The position numbers were made by a program, and so were the translations under genes. A stretch of DNA of 64,000 nt from NCBI RefSeq assembly GCF_000373625.1, contig NZ_KB891998.1, forward strand, positions 100,176-164,175, read 5' to 3'. Positions within the stretch are counted from its first letter, which is position 1; each line of letters begins with the position of its first letter. The notes beneath the pieces are model-generated. The model searched no databases and was not told the DNA's origin. It saw nothing but the letters and a program-made list of their open reading frames with translations. This document shows, one piece after another, positions 19,109 through 28,706 of this stretch. This DNA is from Streptomyces sp. LaPpAH-108. Its GTDB lineage: Bacteria; Actinomycetota; Actinomycetes; Streptomycetales; Streptomycetaceae.

Positions 19109-20200
19109 CTACTGGCCCACTTCGCCGTAGGCGGCGAGGAGGACGGCGGGGTCCGGGCCTTCGAGCACGGTGGGGCGGCCGAGGCCGTCCAGGACGATGA
19201 AGCGGAGCAGGTCGCCCCGGGACTTCTTGTCGACCTTCATGGCTTCGACGAGCTTGGGCCACTGGTCGTAGCGGTAGTGCAGCGGAAGGCCGACGGCTTC
19301 CAGAACCGTGCGGTGGCGGTCGGCGGTGGCGTCGTCCAACCGGCCCGCCAGGCGGCCGAGTTCGGCGGCGAAGTGCATGCCGACGGCGACGGCCGCGCCG
19401 TGCCGCCACTTGTAGCGCTCGTTCTTCTCGATGGCGTGGCCGAGGGTGTGCCCGTAGTTCAGGATCTCCCGGCGGCCCTCCTCCTTGAGGTCGGAGGAGA
19501 CCACGTCGGCCTTGACCCGGATCGAGCGCTCGATCAGCTCGGCGGTGTGCGGGCCTGCCGGGGTGCGGGCGGCCTCCGGGTCGGACTCGATCAGGTCGAG
19601 GATGACCGGGTCGGCGATGAAACCGGCCTTGATGACCTCGGCGAGCCCGGAGACGTAGTCGTGGACCGGGAGGGAGTCGAGGGCGGCCAGGTCACACAGC
19701 ACCCCGGCCGGGGGGTGGAAGGCGCCGACGAGGTTCTTGCCCTCGGCGGTGTTGATGCCGGTCTTGCCGCCGACGGCCGCGTCCACCATGGCGAGCACGG
19801 TGGTGGGGATCGCGATCCAGCGGACCCCGCGCAGCCAGGTCGCCGCGACGAACCCGGCCAGGTCGGTGGTCGCGCCGCCACCGACGCCCACGATGACGTC
19901 GGAGCGGGTGAACCCGGACTGGCCGAGCGCCTTCCAGCAGTAGGCGGCGACCTCGGCGGTCTTGGCCTCCTCCGCGTTGGGCACCTGGATGGCGACCGCG
20001 TCGTAGCCCTGCCCGGCCAGGTCGGCGCGCAGCGCGTCCCCGGTCTCCGCCAGCGCCTCGGGGTGGATCACCGCGACCCGCTTGGCCCGGGAACCGATCA
20101 ACCCGGCCAGCTCGCCCAGCAGTTGGCGGCCGACCAGGACCTCGTAGGGGTCGGTGCCGGCCGTGCCGGCGACCTGGACGCGGGTGACTGCCTCGCTCAT
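19109..20200 (-). CDS. aroB: 3-dehydroquinate synthase
   Basis: Second shikimate step, converting DAHP to 3-dehydroquinate with NAD and a divalent metal. The 363-residue protein has the NAD-loop GVGGGATTDLAGF, the lysine-rich VGGKTGINTAEGKNLVGAFH, and metal-binding histidines in NYGHTLGHAIEK and RHGAAVAVGM. ATG at 20198-20200 overlaps the aroK stop by four bases, with AAGGA just upstream. It is the last gene of aroC-aroK-aroB. Confidence 0.97.
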   Translation of the reverse strand: MSEAVTRVQVAGTAGTDPYEVLVGRQLLGELAGLIGSRAKRVAVIHPEALAETGDALRADLAGQGYDAVAIQVPNAEEAKTAEVAAYCWKALGQSGFTRSDVIVGVGGGATTDLAGFVAATWLRGVRWIAIPTTVLAMVDAAVGGKTGINTAEGKNLVGAFHPPAGVLCDLAALDSLPVHDYVSGLAEVIKAGFIADPVILDLIESDPEAARTPAGPHTAELIERSIRVKADVVSSDLKEEGRREILNYGHTLGHAIEKNERYKWRHGAAVAVGMHFAAELGRLAGRLDDATADRHRTVLEAVGLPLHYRYDQWPKLVEAMKVDKKSRGDLLRFIVLDGLGRPTVLEGPDPAVLLAAYGEVGQ

Positions 20201-20715
20201 GCTTCCTTCAACTCCAGTGCGTCCAGGACGGCCTGGGCGACCTCGCCGGGGTCGCGCCCGTCCGTCGCCACGACCACCGTGGCGACCTCCTCGTACAGAT
20301 GACGGCGGGCCTCCATCAGCTCCCGCCACTGCTTGCGCGGATTGACCGCGAGCAGCGGACGCGCCGCGTTCAGCCCGGTGCGGCGCACCGCCTCCTCGAC
20401 GTCCATCGAGAGGTAGACCACCCGCTGCCCCGCCAGCAGCGCCCGCGTGTCCGCGTCCAGCACCGCCCCGCCACCGAGTGCGAGGACCCCCGCGTGCCCG
20501 GCGACCGCCTCGGCCACCGCGCGCTTCTCCAGCGCGCGGAAGGCGTCCTCCCCGTCGTCCACGAAGATGTCCGCGATCGCACGGCCCTGCGCGGCCACGA
20601 TGTCGTCGTCGGTGTCCCGGAAGGCCGCGCCCAGCCGCTCGGCCAGCAGCCGCCCCACCGTCGACTTGCCCACGCCCATCGGCCCGACCAGGACCACGAC
20701 CGGCACGCCGCTCAT
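20197..20715 (-). CDS. aroK: Shikimate kinase
   Basis: Phosphorylates shikimate at the 3-hydroxyl. The 172-residue protein has Walker A GPMGVGKST (11-19), FRDTDDDIV for shikimate and metal binding, GGGAVL and the lid RPLLAVNPRKQWRELMEAR. ATG at 20715 overlaps the aroC stop by four bases (ATGA), and its own stop overlaps aroB the same way, so the three enzymes are translationally coupled. Confidence 0.97.
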   Translation of the reverse strand: MSGVPVVVLVGPMGVGKSTVGRLLAERLGAAFRDTDDDIVAAQGRAIADIFVDDGEDAFRALEKRAVAEAVAGHAGVLALGGGAVLDADTRALLAGQRVVYLSMDVEEAVRRTGLNAARPLLAVNPRKQWRELMEARRHLYEEVATVVVATDGRDPGEVAQAVLDALELKEA

Positions 20716-21896
20716 CCGATCGTCAGGTTGTCGAGGTACGACTGCACATTGCGGCGGGTCTCGGCCACGCTGTCGCCGCCGAACTTCTCCGCCACCGCGT
20801 CCGCGAGGACCAGCGCCACCATGGCCTCGGCCACGATCCCGGCGGCCGGGACCGCGCACACGTCCGAGCGCTGGTGGTGCGCCTGCGTGGCCTCGCCCGT
20901 GGCGACGTCCACGGTCTTCAGCGCGCGCGGCACGGTCGCGATCGGCTTCATCGCGGCGCGCACCCGCAGCAGCTCACCCGTGGTCAGACCGCCCTCGGTG
21001 CCACCGGAGCGGCCGGTGACGCGGCGGATGCCGTCCTCGGTCCGGACGATCTCGTCGTGCGCCTTCGAACCGGGCACCCGCGCCAGCTCGAACCCGTCGC
21101 CGACCTCGACGCCCTTGATCGCCTGGATGCCCATGAGCGCGGCGGCCAGGCGGGCGTCCAGACGCCGGTCCCAGTGCACGTGCGAGCCGAGCCCGACCGG
21201 CACGCCGTAGGCCAGCACCTCGACCACACCGCCGAGCGTGTCGCCGTCCTTGTGGGCCTGGTCGATCTCCGCGACCATCGCCTTCGACGCGTCCGCGTCC
21301 AGACAGCGCACCGGGTCCGCGTCCAGCCGCTCCACGTCCGCCGGAACCGGGTAGACGCCGTACGGCGCCTTCGCCGAGGCCAGCTCCACCACGTGGCTGA
21401 CGATCTCGATCCCGGCCGTCTCCTTCAGGTACGACCGCGCCACCGCGCCCAGCGCGACCCGGGCCGCCGTCTCCCGCGCCGAGGCACGCTCCAGGATCGG
21501 CCGGGCCTCGTCGAAGCCGTACTTCTGCATGCCCGCGAGGTCGGCGTGGCCGGGGCGCGGACGGGTCAGCGGCGCGTTGCGCGCGAGGCCCGCAAGGACC
21601 TCCTCGTCCACCGGGTCGGCCGCCATGACCTGCTCCCACTTCGGCCACTCGGTGTTGCCCACCATGACCGCCACCGGGGAGCCCAGCGTCAGACCGTGCC
21701 GCACACCACCCAGGAAGGTGACCTCGTCGCGCTCGAACTTCATCCGCGCGCCGCGCCCATAGCCGAGCCGCCGCCGCGCCAGGTGATCCGCCACCATCTC
21801 GGTGGTGATCGGCACGCCGGCGGGAAGTCCCTCCAGCGTCGCGACGAGTGCGGGGCCGTGGGACTCCCCCGCGGTCAGCCAACGCAGCCTGCTCAA
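20712..21896 (-). CDS. aroC: Chorismate synthase
   Basis: Last shikimate-pathway step: anti-1,4-elimination from EPSP to chorismate with reduced FMN. The 394-residue protein starts SRLRWLTAGESHGPALVA (signature 1) and carries RPGHADLAGMQKYG and RSGGTEGGLTTGE. The start is the rare TTG at 21894-21896, with GAGGAG seven bases upstream and a conserved N-terminus directly following; no ATG or GTG fits. First gene of the aroC-aroK-aroB operon. A 178-base gap upstream, behind aroE, should hold its promoter. Confidence 0.96.
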   Translation of the reverse strand: MSRLRWLTAGESHGPALVATLEGLPAGVPITTEMVADHLARRRLGYGRGARMKFERDEVTFLGGVRHGLTLGSPVAVMVGNTEWPKWEQVMAADPVDEEVLAGLARNAPLTRPRPGHADLAGMQKYGFDEARPILERASARETAARVALGAVARSYLKETAGIEIVSHVVELASAKAPYGVYPVPADVERLDADPVRCLDADASKAMVAEIDQAHKDGDTLGGVVEVLAYGVPVGLGSHVHWDRRLDARLAAALMGIQAIKGVEVGDGFELARVPGSKAHDEIVRTEDGIRRVTGRSGGTEGGLTTGELLRVRAAMKPIATVPRALKTVDVATGEATQAHHQRSDVCAVPAAGIVAEAMVALVLADAVAEKFGGDSVAETRRNVQSYLDNLTIG

Positions 21897-22074
21897 CGGT
21901 GCTCCTCAGTGTTCGCGCCCGGTACTGCGCCGCGTACACAGATGCGCGCGTACGGCAGCGGCACGACCGGGTGCGCGATTCCGGTCCGCCACCTCCGATC
22001 CTCCCACGCCGGGGGACGAATCCGGTCCTCGGTCCGGATGCCGGTACCGGCGCGGGACGGGGCGGCGGGGGTGC

Positions 22075-22914
22075 TCAGCGGACGGCGAGGGCCTGTTCGC
22101 CCGCGTGGCGCATGGCCTCCAGCGGGGCCGGGGAGCGGCCGGTCATGGCCTCGACCTGGAGCACGGCCTGGTGGACGAGCAGGTCAAGGCCGCCGACCAC
22201 GGCACCGCCGAACATGGACCAGCGGGCGGCCAGCTCGGTCGGCCAGGGGTCGTAGAGCACGTCGAAGAGCGTGGCGGGGCGCTCGGGGACGGCGGTCGCG
22301 AGGGCGTCGGTGGCGCCCGCCGGGGTGGTGGCGATCACCAGGGGGGCGTGCAGCGCGTCGGCCGCCTCCGCCCAGGCGGCGATACGCACCTCGACGTCGA
22401 GCCGTTCGCCCCACTGCCGCATCTCGTCGGCGCGGGCGGCGCTGCGCACATACGCGGTGACCTCGCCGGTGCAGACGCGGGCAAGGGCGGCAAGGGCGGA
22501 GGAGGCGGTGGCGCCCGCGCCCAGGATCGCGGCGGACTCCACCTCCTCGATGCCGTGCTCGCGCAGCGCGGCGACCATGCCGGGGATGTCGGTGTTGTCG
22601 CCCAGGCGGCGGCCGTCCTCGGTACACACCACCGTGTTGACGGCGTCCACCGAGGCAGCGGTCTCGCTGATCCCGTCGAGCAGCGGGATGACCGCCCGTT
22701 TGAGCGGCATGGTCAGCGACAGCCCGGCCCACTCGGGCCCCAGCTCCTCGAAGAAGGCGGGCAGCCCGTCCTCGTCCACCTCGAACCGGTCGTACGACCA
22801 CCCGTCGAGCCCGAGCGCGGCATAGGCCGCGCGGTGCAGCACGGGCGAGAGCGAGTGGGCGATGGGCTTGCCGAGAACGGCGGCCCGACGGGCGTCAGTT
22901 GCCCGTGGCGGCAT
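22075..22914 (-). CDS. aroE: Shikimate dehydrogenase
   Basis: NADPH-dependent reduction of 3-dehydroshikimate. The 279-residue protein has SLSP (21-24), the catalytic lysine K72 in SLTMPLK and D109 in DNTDIPG, and the dinucleotide loop ILGAGATASSA. ATG at 22912-22914 lies inside the end of mltG (20-base overlap) with AAGGA eight bases upstream; an in-frame ATG ten codons earlier lacks a binding site. Linked to mltG rather than to aroC. Confidence 0.93.
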   Translation of the reverse strand: MPPRATDARRAAVLGKPIAHSLSPVLHRAAYAALGLDGWSYDRFEVDEDGLPAFFEELGPEWAGLSLTMPLKRAVIPLLDGISETAASVDAVNTVVCTEDGRRLGDNTDIPGMVAALREHGIEEVESAAILGAGATASSALAALARVCTGEVTAYVRSAARADEMRQWGERLDVEVRIAAWAEAADALHAPLVIATTPAGATDALATAVPERPATLFDVLYDPWPTELAARWSMFGGAVVGGLDLLVHQAVLQVEAMTGRSPAPLEAMRHAGEQALAVR

Positions 22915-24631
22915 TGAACTTGTCCTTGAGCTTGAGGAAGTCATCGTAGGTCCGGGCGAACTCGGTGTTGTTGACGCCGTCGGTCGCGACGAAGTAGTAC
23001 CAGCCGTCGTGCGTCGGGTCGAGCGCCGCCTTCAGCGCCTCTTCGCCCGGGTTGTCGATCGGGCCGGGCGGAAGGCCCTTGTTGATGTAGGTGTTGTACG
23101 GGTTGTTGTCCTTGTTGATCTCCGTCTGGGAGATGTGGATGTTGCTCGTGCCCTTGTAGTAGTTGTACGTCGAGTCGAACTGGAGCAGCCGGTTCGTCTC
23201 GGAGTTGTCGGGCTTGAGCCGGTTGAAGATCACTTCCGCCATCTTGCGGAAGTCGTCGTGCGTCTTGCCCTCCGCCTGGACGAGGCTCGCGACCGTGAGG
23301 AGCTGGAAGGCGTTGTCGAGGCCGAACTCCTTGGCCTTCTTCGTCAGGTTGTACTCGGTGTACTTCTCGTTGGCCCGGGCGACCATCGTCTTGAGGACGT
23401 CCTTGGGCTTCTGGCCCTTGGTGACCGGGTAGCTGGAGGGGAAGAGGAATCCTTCCAGCGGGTCCTTGAGGTTGGGGTGGCCGAGGGCCCAGCTGGGCAG
23501 GCCGAGGGACTTGTAGTCCTTCTTCGCGACCTTGAACGTGGTGCCCGCGGGGACCTTGAGGCGCTTGTCGATCGCCGTGTAGACCGCCGAGTTGCGCGAG
23601 CCCTCGGCGATGATCAGGTTGCTGCGGCTCTTCGGGCTGAGCATCAGTTCGACCGCGCTGGCGGCCGACATGTGCTTCTGGAGCGTGTAGACGCCGTCCT
23701 GGAGGGACTTGCCCTGGGGGTTGGCGAGCTGAGCGGAGACGAAGGCGTCGACGCTCTTGACGACCCCCTTCTCCTTGAGCTCCCGGCCGATGTCGGCGCC
23801 GCCCGCGCCCTTCTTGATCTCCACGACGACCGACTCGCCGTTGCCGCTGCCCGCGTAGTCCGCGGGCGGGGCGAAACGATTTTGGTAGAAGGTGTAGCCG
23901 AGATAGCCGACGCCGCCGAGACCGCCGCCGAACACCACGACGACGACCATCAGGGCGCAACCGGTGCGCCCTTTCTTGTTCTTGACGGGCTTGCGGCCCT
24001 TGCCGCGCCGGTCGGCGCGGCCCGCCGTCGCGGGCTCGTCCTCGGTGTCGTCGTCCTCGCCGCTCCCGGCGGCCAGGGGGTGGTCCTGCGGCTCCTCGCC
24101 CCGCTCCCAGTCCGGCTCGGGGTCGGCGACGGGCTCGGCGGTGCGGTGGCCGGGGGGCTGCGGCGGCGGGTAGGCGTCCTCGGTGCCGTAGAAGTCGGGC
24201 TGCTCGGCGCCGTACGCCACCGGCTGCTGCCCGTAGGGGTCGCCGGGGTCGGCGGCGTAGGGCACCTGGCCGTGGGTGCCCGTGGCGTCCCAGCCGCCGC
24301 CCTGGTGCTGCGGATGCTGAGGGTGCTGCTGGTGGTGCTGCTGACCGGCGAACTGCTGGTCGTAGTGGCCGCCGCCCTGCCCGTCGTAGTGCTGGGGGTG
24401 CTGCGGATGCTGGGGGTGCTGCGGGTACTGCTCGCCATAGCCCGGCTGCTGCTGGCCCTGGGACCAGTCGCCGTACTGCTGCTGCGGCTGCTGCGGGTAC
24501 TGCTGCTGCGGCTGGCCGCCGTAGGGGGACTGACCCGGGTGGGTCTGCTGTCCTCCCCATCCGCCGTCCCCGTACAACGGGTCCTCCGGATGCCACGGTT
24601 CGGAGCCAGAGCCCCGGCCATACTCAGTCAT
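22895..24631 (-). CDS. mltG: Endolytic murein transglycosylase MltG (YceG) with a long Q/H-rich cytoplasmic tail
   Basis: Cuts nascent peptidoglycan strands and sets glycan length. The 578-residue protein has about 220 low-complexity cytoplasmic residues (Gln, His, Pro and Tyr repeats such as QYPQHPQHPQ), a lysine-rich stretch, one membrane helix (about 224-246) and the extracellular YceG domain. The domain contains the active-site region TVASLVQAEGK (445-455): one of the two acidic positions found in enterobacterial MltG is Gln451, while Glu453 is kept. YNTYINKGLPPGPIDNPG is intact. It overlaps aroE, and ruvX and alaS lie upstream, the usual actinobacterial order. Confidence 0.93.
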   Translation of the reverse strand: MTEYGRGSGSEPWHPEDPLYGDGGWGGQQTHPGQSPYGGQPQQQYPQQPQQQYGDWSQGQQQPGYGEQYPQHPQHPQHPQHYDGQGGGHYDQQFAGQQHHQQHPQHPQHQGGGWDATGTHGQVPYAADPGDPYGQQPVAYGAEQPDFYGTEDAYPPPQPPGHRTAEPVADPEPDWERGEEPQDHPLAAGSGEDDDTEDEPATAGRADRRGKGRKPVKNKKGRTGCALMVVVVVFGGGLGGVGYLGYTFYQNRFAPPADYAGSGNGESVVVEIKKGAGGADIGRELKEKGVVKSVDAFVSAQLANPQGKSLQDGVYTLQKHMSAASAVELMLSPKSRSNLIIAEGSRNSAVYTAIDKRLKVPAGTTFKVAKKDYKSLGLPSWALGHPNLKDPLEGFLFPSSYPVTKGQKPKDVLKTMVARANEKYTEYNLTKKAKEFGLDNAFQLLTVASLVQAEGKTHDDFRKMAEVIFNRLKPDNSETNRLLQFDSTYNYYKGTSNIHISQTEINKDNNPYNTYINKGLPPGPIDNPGEEALKAALDPTHDGWYYFVATDGVNNTEFARTYDDFLKLKDKFNAATGN

Positions 24632-24753
24632 CGATCCCCTAGAGCCGCGAGGCCATGGCGGTCGCTCGGCTCCCGTACCGGCGCCGTTCCGCCTCTTGCT
24701 GTGCGGTAGCTGTTCGAAACCACCGCATCGCGCGGAACGTTACCGTATCGCGA

Positions 24754-25218
24754 TCAGATGACCACTTCGACGCCCTCACCGGGTGGTCCACCTGACACCC
24801 GTTCGGATTCCAGGGCCTGCTGCAGGATGATGACGGCCGCCGCCTGGTCGATCACGGAGCGGCCCTTCTTGGACTTCACCCCGGAGGCGCGCAGGCCCTG
24901 GCTGGCCGTCACGGTCGTCATCCGCTCGTCCACCAGGCGTACCGGCACCGGCTGGATGCCCCGGGCCAGCTCCTGGGTGAACGCGCGCACCTTGACCGCG
25001 GCCGGGCCCTCGCCCCCCTTGAGGGAGCGAGGGAGACCGACGACGACCTCGATCGGCTCGTACTCCTCGACCAGCTGGCGAAGGCGCCGGTGCGCGGCCG
25101 GGACGTCCCGGCCGGGCACCGTCTCCACCGGAGTGGCGAGGATGCCGTCGGGGTCGCACGAGGCGACCCCGATCCGGGCGTCGCCGACATCGATCGCGAG
25201 TCGTCGTCCTCTGCGCAT
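24754..25218 (-). CDS. ruvX: RuvX/YqgF-family putative pre-16S rRNA nuclease
   Basis: The 154-residue protein has an RNase H-like fold. AIDVGDARIGVA near the N-terminus supplies the first acidic residue, VDERMTTVTA the conserved glutamate region, and VIDQAAAVIILQ the final aspartate. Family members act in 16S rRNA 5' maturation in E. coli, and a Holliday-junction resolvase role was proposed in mycobacteria. The C-terminal 15 residues are acidic and glycine-rich. It lies 9 bases downstream of alaS. Confidence 0.93.
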   Translation of the reverse strand: MRRGRRLAIDVGDARIGVASCDPDGILATPVETVPGRDVPAAHRRLRQLVEEYEPIEVVVGLPRSLKGGEGPAAVKVRAFTQELARGIQPVPVRLVDERMTTVTASQGLRASGVKSKKGRSVIDQAAAVIILQQALESERVSGGPPGEGVEVVI

Positions 25219-25227
25219 GAGCGATGC

Positions 25228-27900
25228 CTACTTGGCCGTGTCGGCGACGAGACGCTCGACCGCGTCGACGGCCTCGCCGACGGCGGCCGGGTTCTGGCCA
25301 CCGCCCTGGGCGACGTCCGGCTTGCCGCCACCGCCGCCGCCGAGGGTCTTGGCGGCGGTACGGACCAGCTCGCCGGCCTTGAGACCGCGCTCGCGGGCGG
25401 CCTCGTTGGTGGCGATGACCGTGAGCGGCTTGCCGTTGTTCACGGTGAACAGGGCGACGACGGCGGCCCGGCCGCCCTGGATGCGCCCGCGCACGTCCAG
25501 GACCAGCTTGCGCAGGTCGTCCGGCGTGGTGCCGTCCGGGACCTGGCCGGTGACCACGGCGACGCCGCGTACGTCCTTGGCGGACCCGGCGAGACCGGCG
25601 GCGGCCTGGAGGACCTTCTCCGCGCGGAACTTCTCGATCTCCTTCTCGGCGTCCTTCAGCTTGCCGAGCATCGTGGAGACCTTCTCCGGCAGCTCCTCGG
25701 AGCGGCCCTTCAGCAGCTCGGTGAGCTGGTTGACGACCGTGTGCTCGCGGGCGAGGAAGTTGTAGGCGTCCACGCCGACCAGGGCCTCGATACGGCGCAC
25801 GCCGGAGCCGATGGAGGACTCGCCGAGCAGCTTCACCAGGCCCAGCTGGGCGGTGTTGTGCACATGGGTGCCGCCGCACAGCTCCTTGGAGAAGTCGCCG
25901 ATGGTCACCACGCGCACGCGCTCGCCGTACTTCTCGCCGAACTCGGCGATGGCGCCCTGCTTCTTGGCCTCGTCGATGCCCATGACCTCGGCGTGCACGT
26001 CGAGGTCGCGGGCCAGCACCTCGTTGATCTTCTGCTCGACGTCGGTCATCACGGCCGTCGGGACGGCGGACGGGGAGCCGAAGTCGAAGCGGAAGCGGCC
26101 GGGCTGGTTCTCGGAACCGGCCTGGGCGGCCGTCGGGCCGAGGGCGTCGCGCAGCGCCTGGTGGGTCAGGTGGGTGGCCGAGTGGGCGCGGGCGATGGCC
26201 TTGCGGCGCAGCCGGTCCACGGAGGCATGGGCCTTGGCGCCGACGGTGACCTCGCCGACCTGGACGGTGCCCTTGTGGACGTAGACGCCCGGGACCGGCT
26301 TCTGGGTGTCGCGGATGTCGATGACGGCACCGGAGTCGACCTTGATGCGGCCGGTGTCGCCGATCTGGCCGCCGCCCTCGGCGTAGAACGGGGTGCGGTC
26401 CAGGACGATCTCGACCTCGTCGCCCTCGGTGGCGGCCGGGGAGGAGACGCCGTCGACCAGGATGCCGACGATCGTGGACTCGCCCTCGGTGTCGCTGTAG
26501 CCGATGAAGTCGGTGGCTCCGGCGGCGTCCGCGATCTCGCGGTAGGCGCCGAGGTCGGCGTGGCCGGTCTTCTTGGCCTGGGCGTCGGCCTTGGCGCGCT
26601 CCCGCTGCTCCTTCATCAGGCGGCGGAAGCCGTCCTCGTCCACCGAGAGGCCCTGTTCGGCGGCCATCTCCAGGGTGAGATCGATCGGGAAGCCCCAGGT
26701 GTCGTGGAGCAGGAACGCCTTGTCGCCGGAGAGGACCGAGCCACCGGCCTGCTTGGTCTCGGTGACGGCGGTGTCGAGGATGTTGGTGCCCGCCTTCAGC
26801 GTCTTGAGGAAGGCGTTCTCCTCGGCGAGGGCGACCTTCTCGATGCGCTCGCGGTCGGTGATCAGCTCGGGGTACTGCTGACCCATCATCTCGATGACGG
26901 TGTCGATCAGCGGCTTGACGACCGGGCCGGTGGCACCGAGCAGGCGCATGTTGCGGATGGCGCGGCGCATGATGCGGCGCAGCACATAGCCGCGGCCCTC
27001 GTTGCCCGGGGTGACGCCGTCGCCGATGAGCATCACGGAGGTGCGCATGTGGTCGGTGACCACGCGCAGCGAGACGTCGGACTGCTGGGCGGCGCCGTAC
27101 TCCACGCCGGTCAGCTCGGTGGCCTTCTTGATGACGGCCATGGAGGTGTCGATCTCGTACATGTTCTGCACGCCCTGCAGAATCATGGCGAGGCGCTCAA
27201 GACCGAGGCCCGTGTCGATGTTCTGGCTCGGCAGGTCCCCGAGGATCTCGAAGTTGTCCTTGCCGATGCCCTCGCCCCGCTCGTACTGCATGAAGACGAG
27301 GTTCCAGATCTCGACGTACCGCTCGTCGTTGACGGCGGGGCCGCCCTCGACGCCGAACTCGGGGCCGCGGTCGTAGTTGATCTCGGAGCAGGGGCCGCAG
27401 GGGCCGGGGACGCCCATGGACCAGTAGTTGTCCTTCATGCCCAGGCGCTGGATGCGCTCCTTGGGCACGCCGACGACGTCGTGCCAGATGCGCTCGGCCT
27501 CGTCGTCGTCCTTGTAGACGGTGATCCACAGGCGCTCGGGGTCGAGGCCGTAGCCGCCCTTGTCCTGGGGGCTGGTCAGCAGCTCCCAGGCGTACTTGAT
27601 GGCGCCTTCCTTGAAGTAGTCGCCGAAGGAGAAGTTGCCGCACATCTGGAAGAAGGTGCCGTGGCGGGTGGTCTTGCCGACCTCTTCGATGTCGGGCGTG
27701 CGCACGCACTTCTGCACGCTGGTGGCGCGCGGGAAGGGCGGCTTGACCTCACCCAGGAAGTAGGGCTTGAAGGGCACCATGCCGGCGGGGACGAGGAGCA
27801 GAGTCGGGTCGTCCGCGATGAGCGACGCCGAAGGGACGACGGTGTGCCCGCGCTCCTCGAAGAAGCTCAGCCAGCGGCGGCGAATCTCGGCCGACTCCAT
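25228..27900 (-). CDS. alaS: Alanyl-tRNA synthetase
   Basis: Charges tRNA-Ala and edits Ser and Gly mischarging. The 890-residue protein has the catalytic class II core (SAEIRRRWLSFFEERGHTVVPSASL in pieces at the N-terminus, then RMCGNFSFGDYFKEGA-type motif 2, read here as QMCGNFSFGDYFK), the tRNA domain, the editing domain with HSATH (about 570) and CGGTH, and the C-Ala domain ending in GGGGGGKPDVAQGGG. The ATG shares its A with the stop of the upstream gene (TGATG). Confidence 0.97.
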   Translation of the reverse strand: MESAEIRRRWLSFFEERGHTVVPSASLIADDPTLLLVPAGMVPFKPYFLGEVKPPFPRATSVQKCVRTPDIEEVGKTTRHGTFFQMCGNFSFGDYFKEGAIKYAWELLTSPQDKGGYGLDPERLWITVYKDDDEAERIWHDVVGVPKERIQRLGMKDNYWSMGVPGPCGPCSEINYDRGPEFGVEGGPAVNDERYVEIWNLVFMQYERGEGIGKDNFEILGDLPSQNIDTGLGLERLAMILQGVQNMYEIDTSMAVIKKATELTGVEYGAAQQSDVSLRVVTDHMRTSVMLIGDGVTPGNEGRGYVLRRIMRRAIRNMRLLGATGPVVKPLIDTVIEMMGQQYPELITDRERIEKVALAEENAFLKTLKAGTNILDTAVTETKQAGGSVLSGDKAFLLHDTWGFPIDLTLEMAAEQGLSVDEDGFRRLMKEQRERAKADAQAKKTGHADLGAYREIADAAGATDFIGYSDTEGESTIVGILVDGVSSPAATEGDEVEIVLDRTPFYAEGGGQIGDTGRIKVDSGAVIDIRDTQKPVPGVYVHKGTVQVGEVTVGAKAHASVDRLRRKAIARAHSATHLTHQALRDALGPTAAQAGSENQPGRFRFDFGSPSAVPTAVMTDVEQKINEVLARDLDVHAEVMGIDEAKKQGAIAEFGEKYGERVRVVTIGDFSKELCGGTHVHNTAQLGLVKLLGESSIGSGVRRIEALVGVDAYNFLAREHTVVNQLTELLKGRSEELPEKVSTMLGKLKDAEKEIEKFRAEKVLQAAAGLAGSAKDVRGVAVVTGQVPDGTTPDDLRKLVLDVRGRIQGGRAAVVALFTVNNGKPLTVIATNEAARERGLKAGELVRTAAKTLGGGGGGKPDVAQGGGQNPAAVGEAVDAVERLVADTAK

Positions 27901-28262
27901 CAGTGGTCCTCATTCCGGTTGTACGAGTACGTCGTGTTCTCGATGTACTTCAGTGTGCTGCGGTCGTTCTCGGTGCGGTGGTTCTCGATGGCGGTGTACC
28001 GCCGGGCCGGGGGCAGGCCGGGGCTCTCGTGGATGCCGAGTGCCTGCTCCAGCTCGCTCTCCCGCTGTGCCATGTTGTCGCGGACGTCGAGCGCGAAGCC
28101 GACCGCGGCGTCCCTCAGGCGCGCTCCGGTCTCCAGGGCCTTGTTGGCGGCCGTCGCGGCCAGGCTCTCCGGGGTCAGCTGCTTGAGCTTGCGGTTGACC
28201 TTGGTGGTGGCCCACACACCGGCGGCGACACCCGTGGTGAACCAGAACGTACGGCGGAACAT
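27900..28262 (-). CDS. DUF6167-type small protein
   Basis: 120 residues. A short hydrophobic N-terminal segment (FWFTTGVAAGVWATTKV, about 6-22) could be a membrane or signal anchor; a Lys/Arg patch and an amphipathic helical region follow, then a polar C-terminus rich in Asn, Tyr and His. Function is unknown. It is coupled to alaS by a one-base stop/start overlap and preceded by the DUF948 protein. Actinobacteria keep this DUF948-DUF6167-alaS order, which suggests a shared envelope-related job unconnected with tRNA charging. Confidence 0.85.
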   Translation of the reverse strand: MFRRTFWFTTGVAAGVWATTKVNRKLKQLTPESLAATAANKALETGARLRDAAVGFALDVRDNMAQRESELEQALGIHESPGLPPARRYTAIENHRTENDRSTLKYIENTTYSYNRNEDH

Positions 28263-28277
28263 CGCTGGTCTCAGTCC

Positions 28278-28706
28278 TTACTTTCGCTTGCCCCGCCGGG
28301 TGCCCGGGACCGTCCGGCCGACGATCACCGTGCGCCTCGACGGCTTCGCGGGCGCGGGCTCCTTGCGGCCGGTGAGGGCCTGGCGGACGCCGTAGCCGAA
28401 GGCCGCGACCTTGACCAGTGGGCCGCCGAAGGTGGAGGCGACGGTGGAGGAGAGCGCGGAGGCGTTGGAGGTGACCTCCTGGACGTCGCTCGCGATCGCG
28501 TCCACCCGGTCGATCTGGGTCTGGGCCGAGCGCACGGCCGAGGACGCGTCCGCGAGCAGCGGGACGGCCTGGTCGGTCACGTCCGCCACGAGCTTGGTCG
28601 TCGCCTTGAGGGTCTGGGCCAGCCTCGCCAGCGCTACCGCGAGGAAGGAGACCAGGATCGCCCAGAAGACGGCCACCAGGATTCCGGCCACCTCTCCACC
28701 GGACAC
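28278..28706 (-). CDS. DUF948 membrane-associated protein
   Basis: 142 residues from the chosen GTG. One N-terminal membrane helix (VAGILVAVFWAILVSFLAVALARLA) is followed by a long amphipathic, coiled-coil-like region (VDAIASDVQEVTSNASALSST), then a basic, proline-containing tail ending in TRRGKRK. The family resembles general stress membrane proteins of unknown biochemical role. The start is uncertain: GTG at 28706 has AGGGAG twelve bases upstream, but a GTG three codons earlier and a further upstream ATG are also in frame. Confidence 0.8.
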   Translation of the reverse strand: MSGGEVAGILVAVFWAILVSFLAVALARLAQTLKATTKLVADVTDQAVPLLADASSAVRSAQTQIDRVDAIASDVQEVTSNASALSSTVASTFGGPLVKVAAFGYGVRQALTGRKEPAPAKPSRRTVIVGRTVPGTRRGKRK

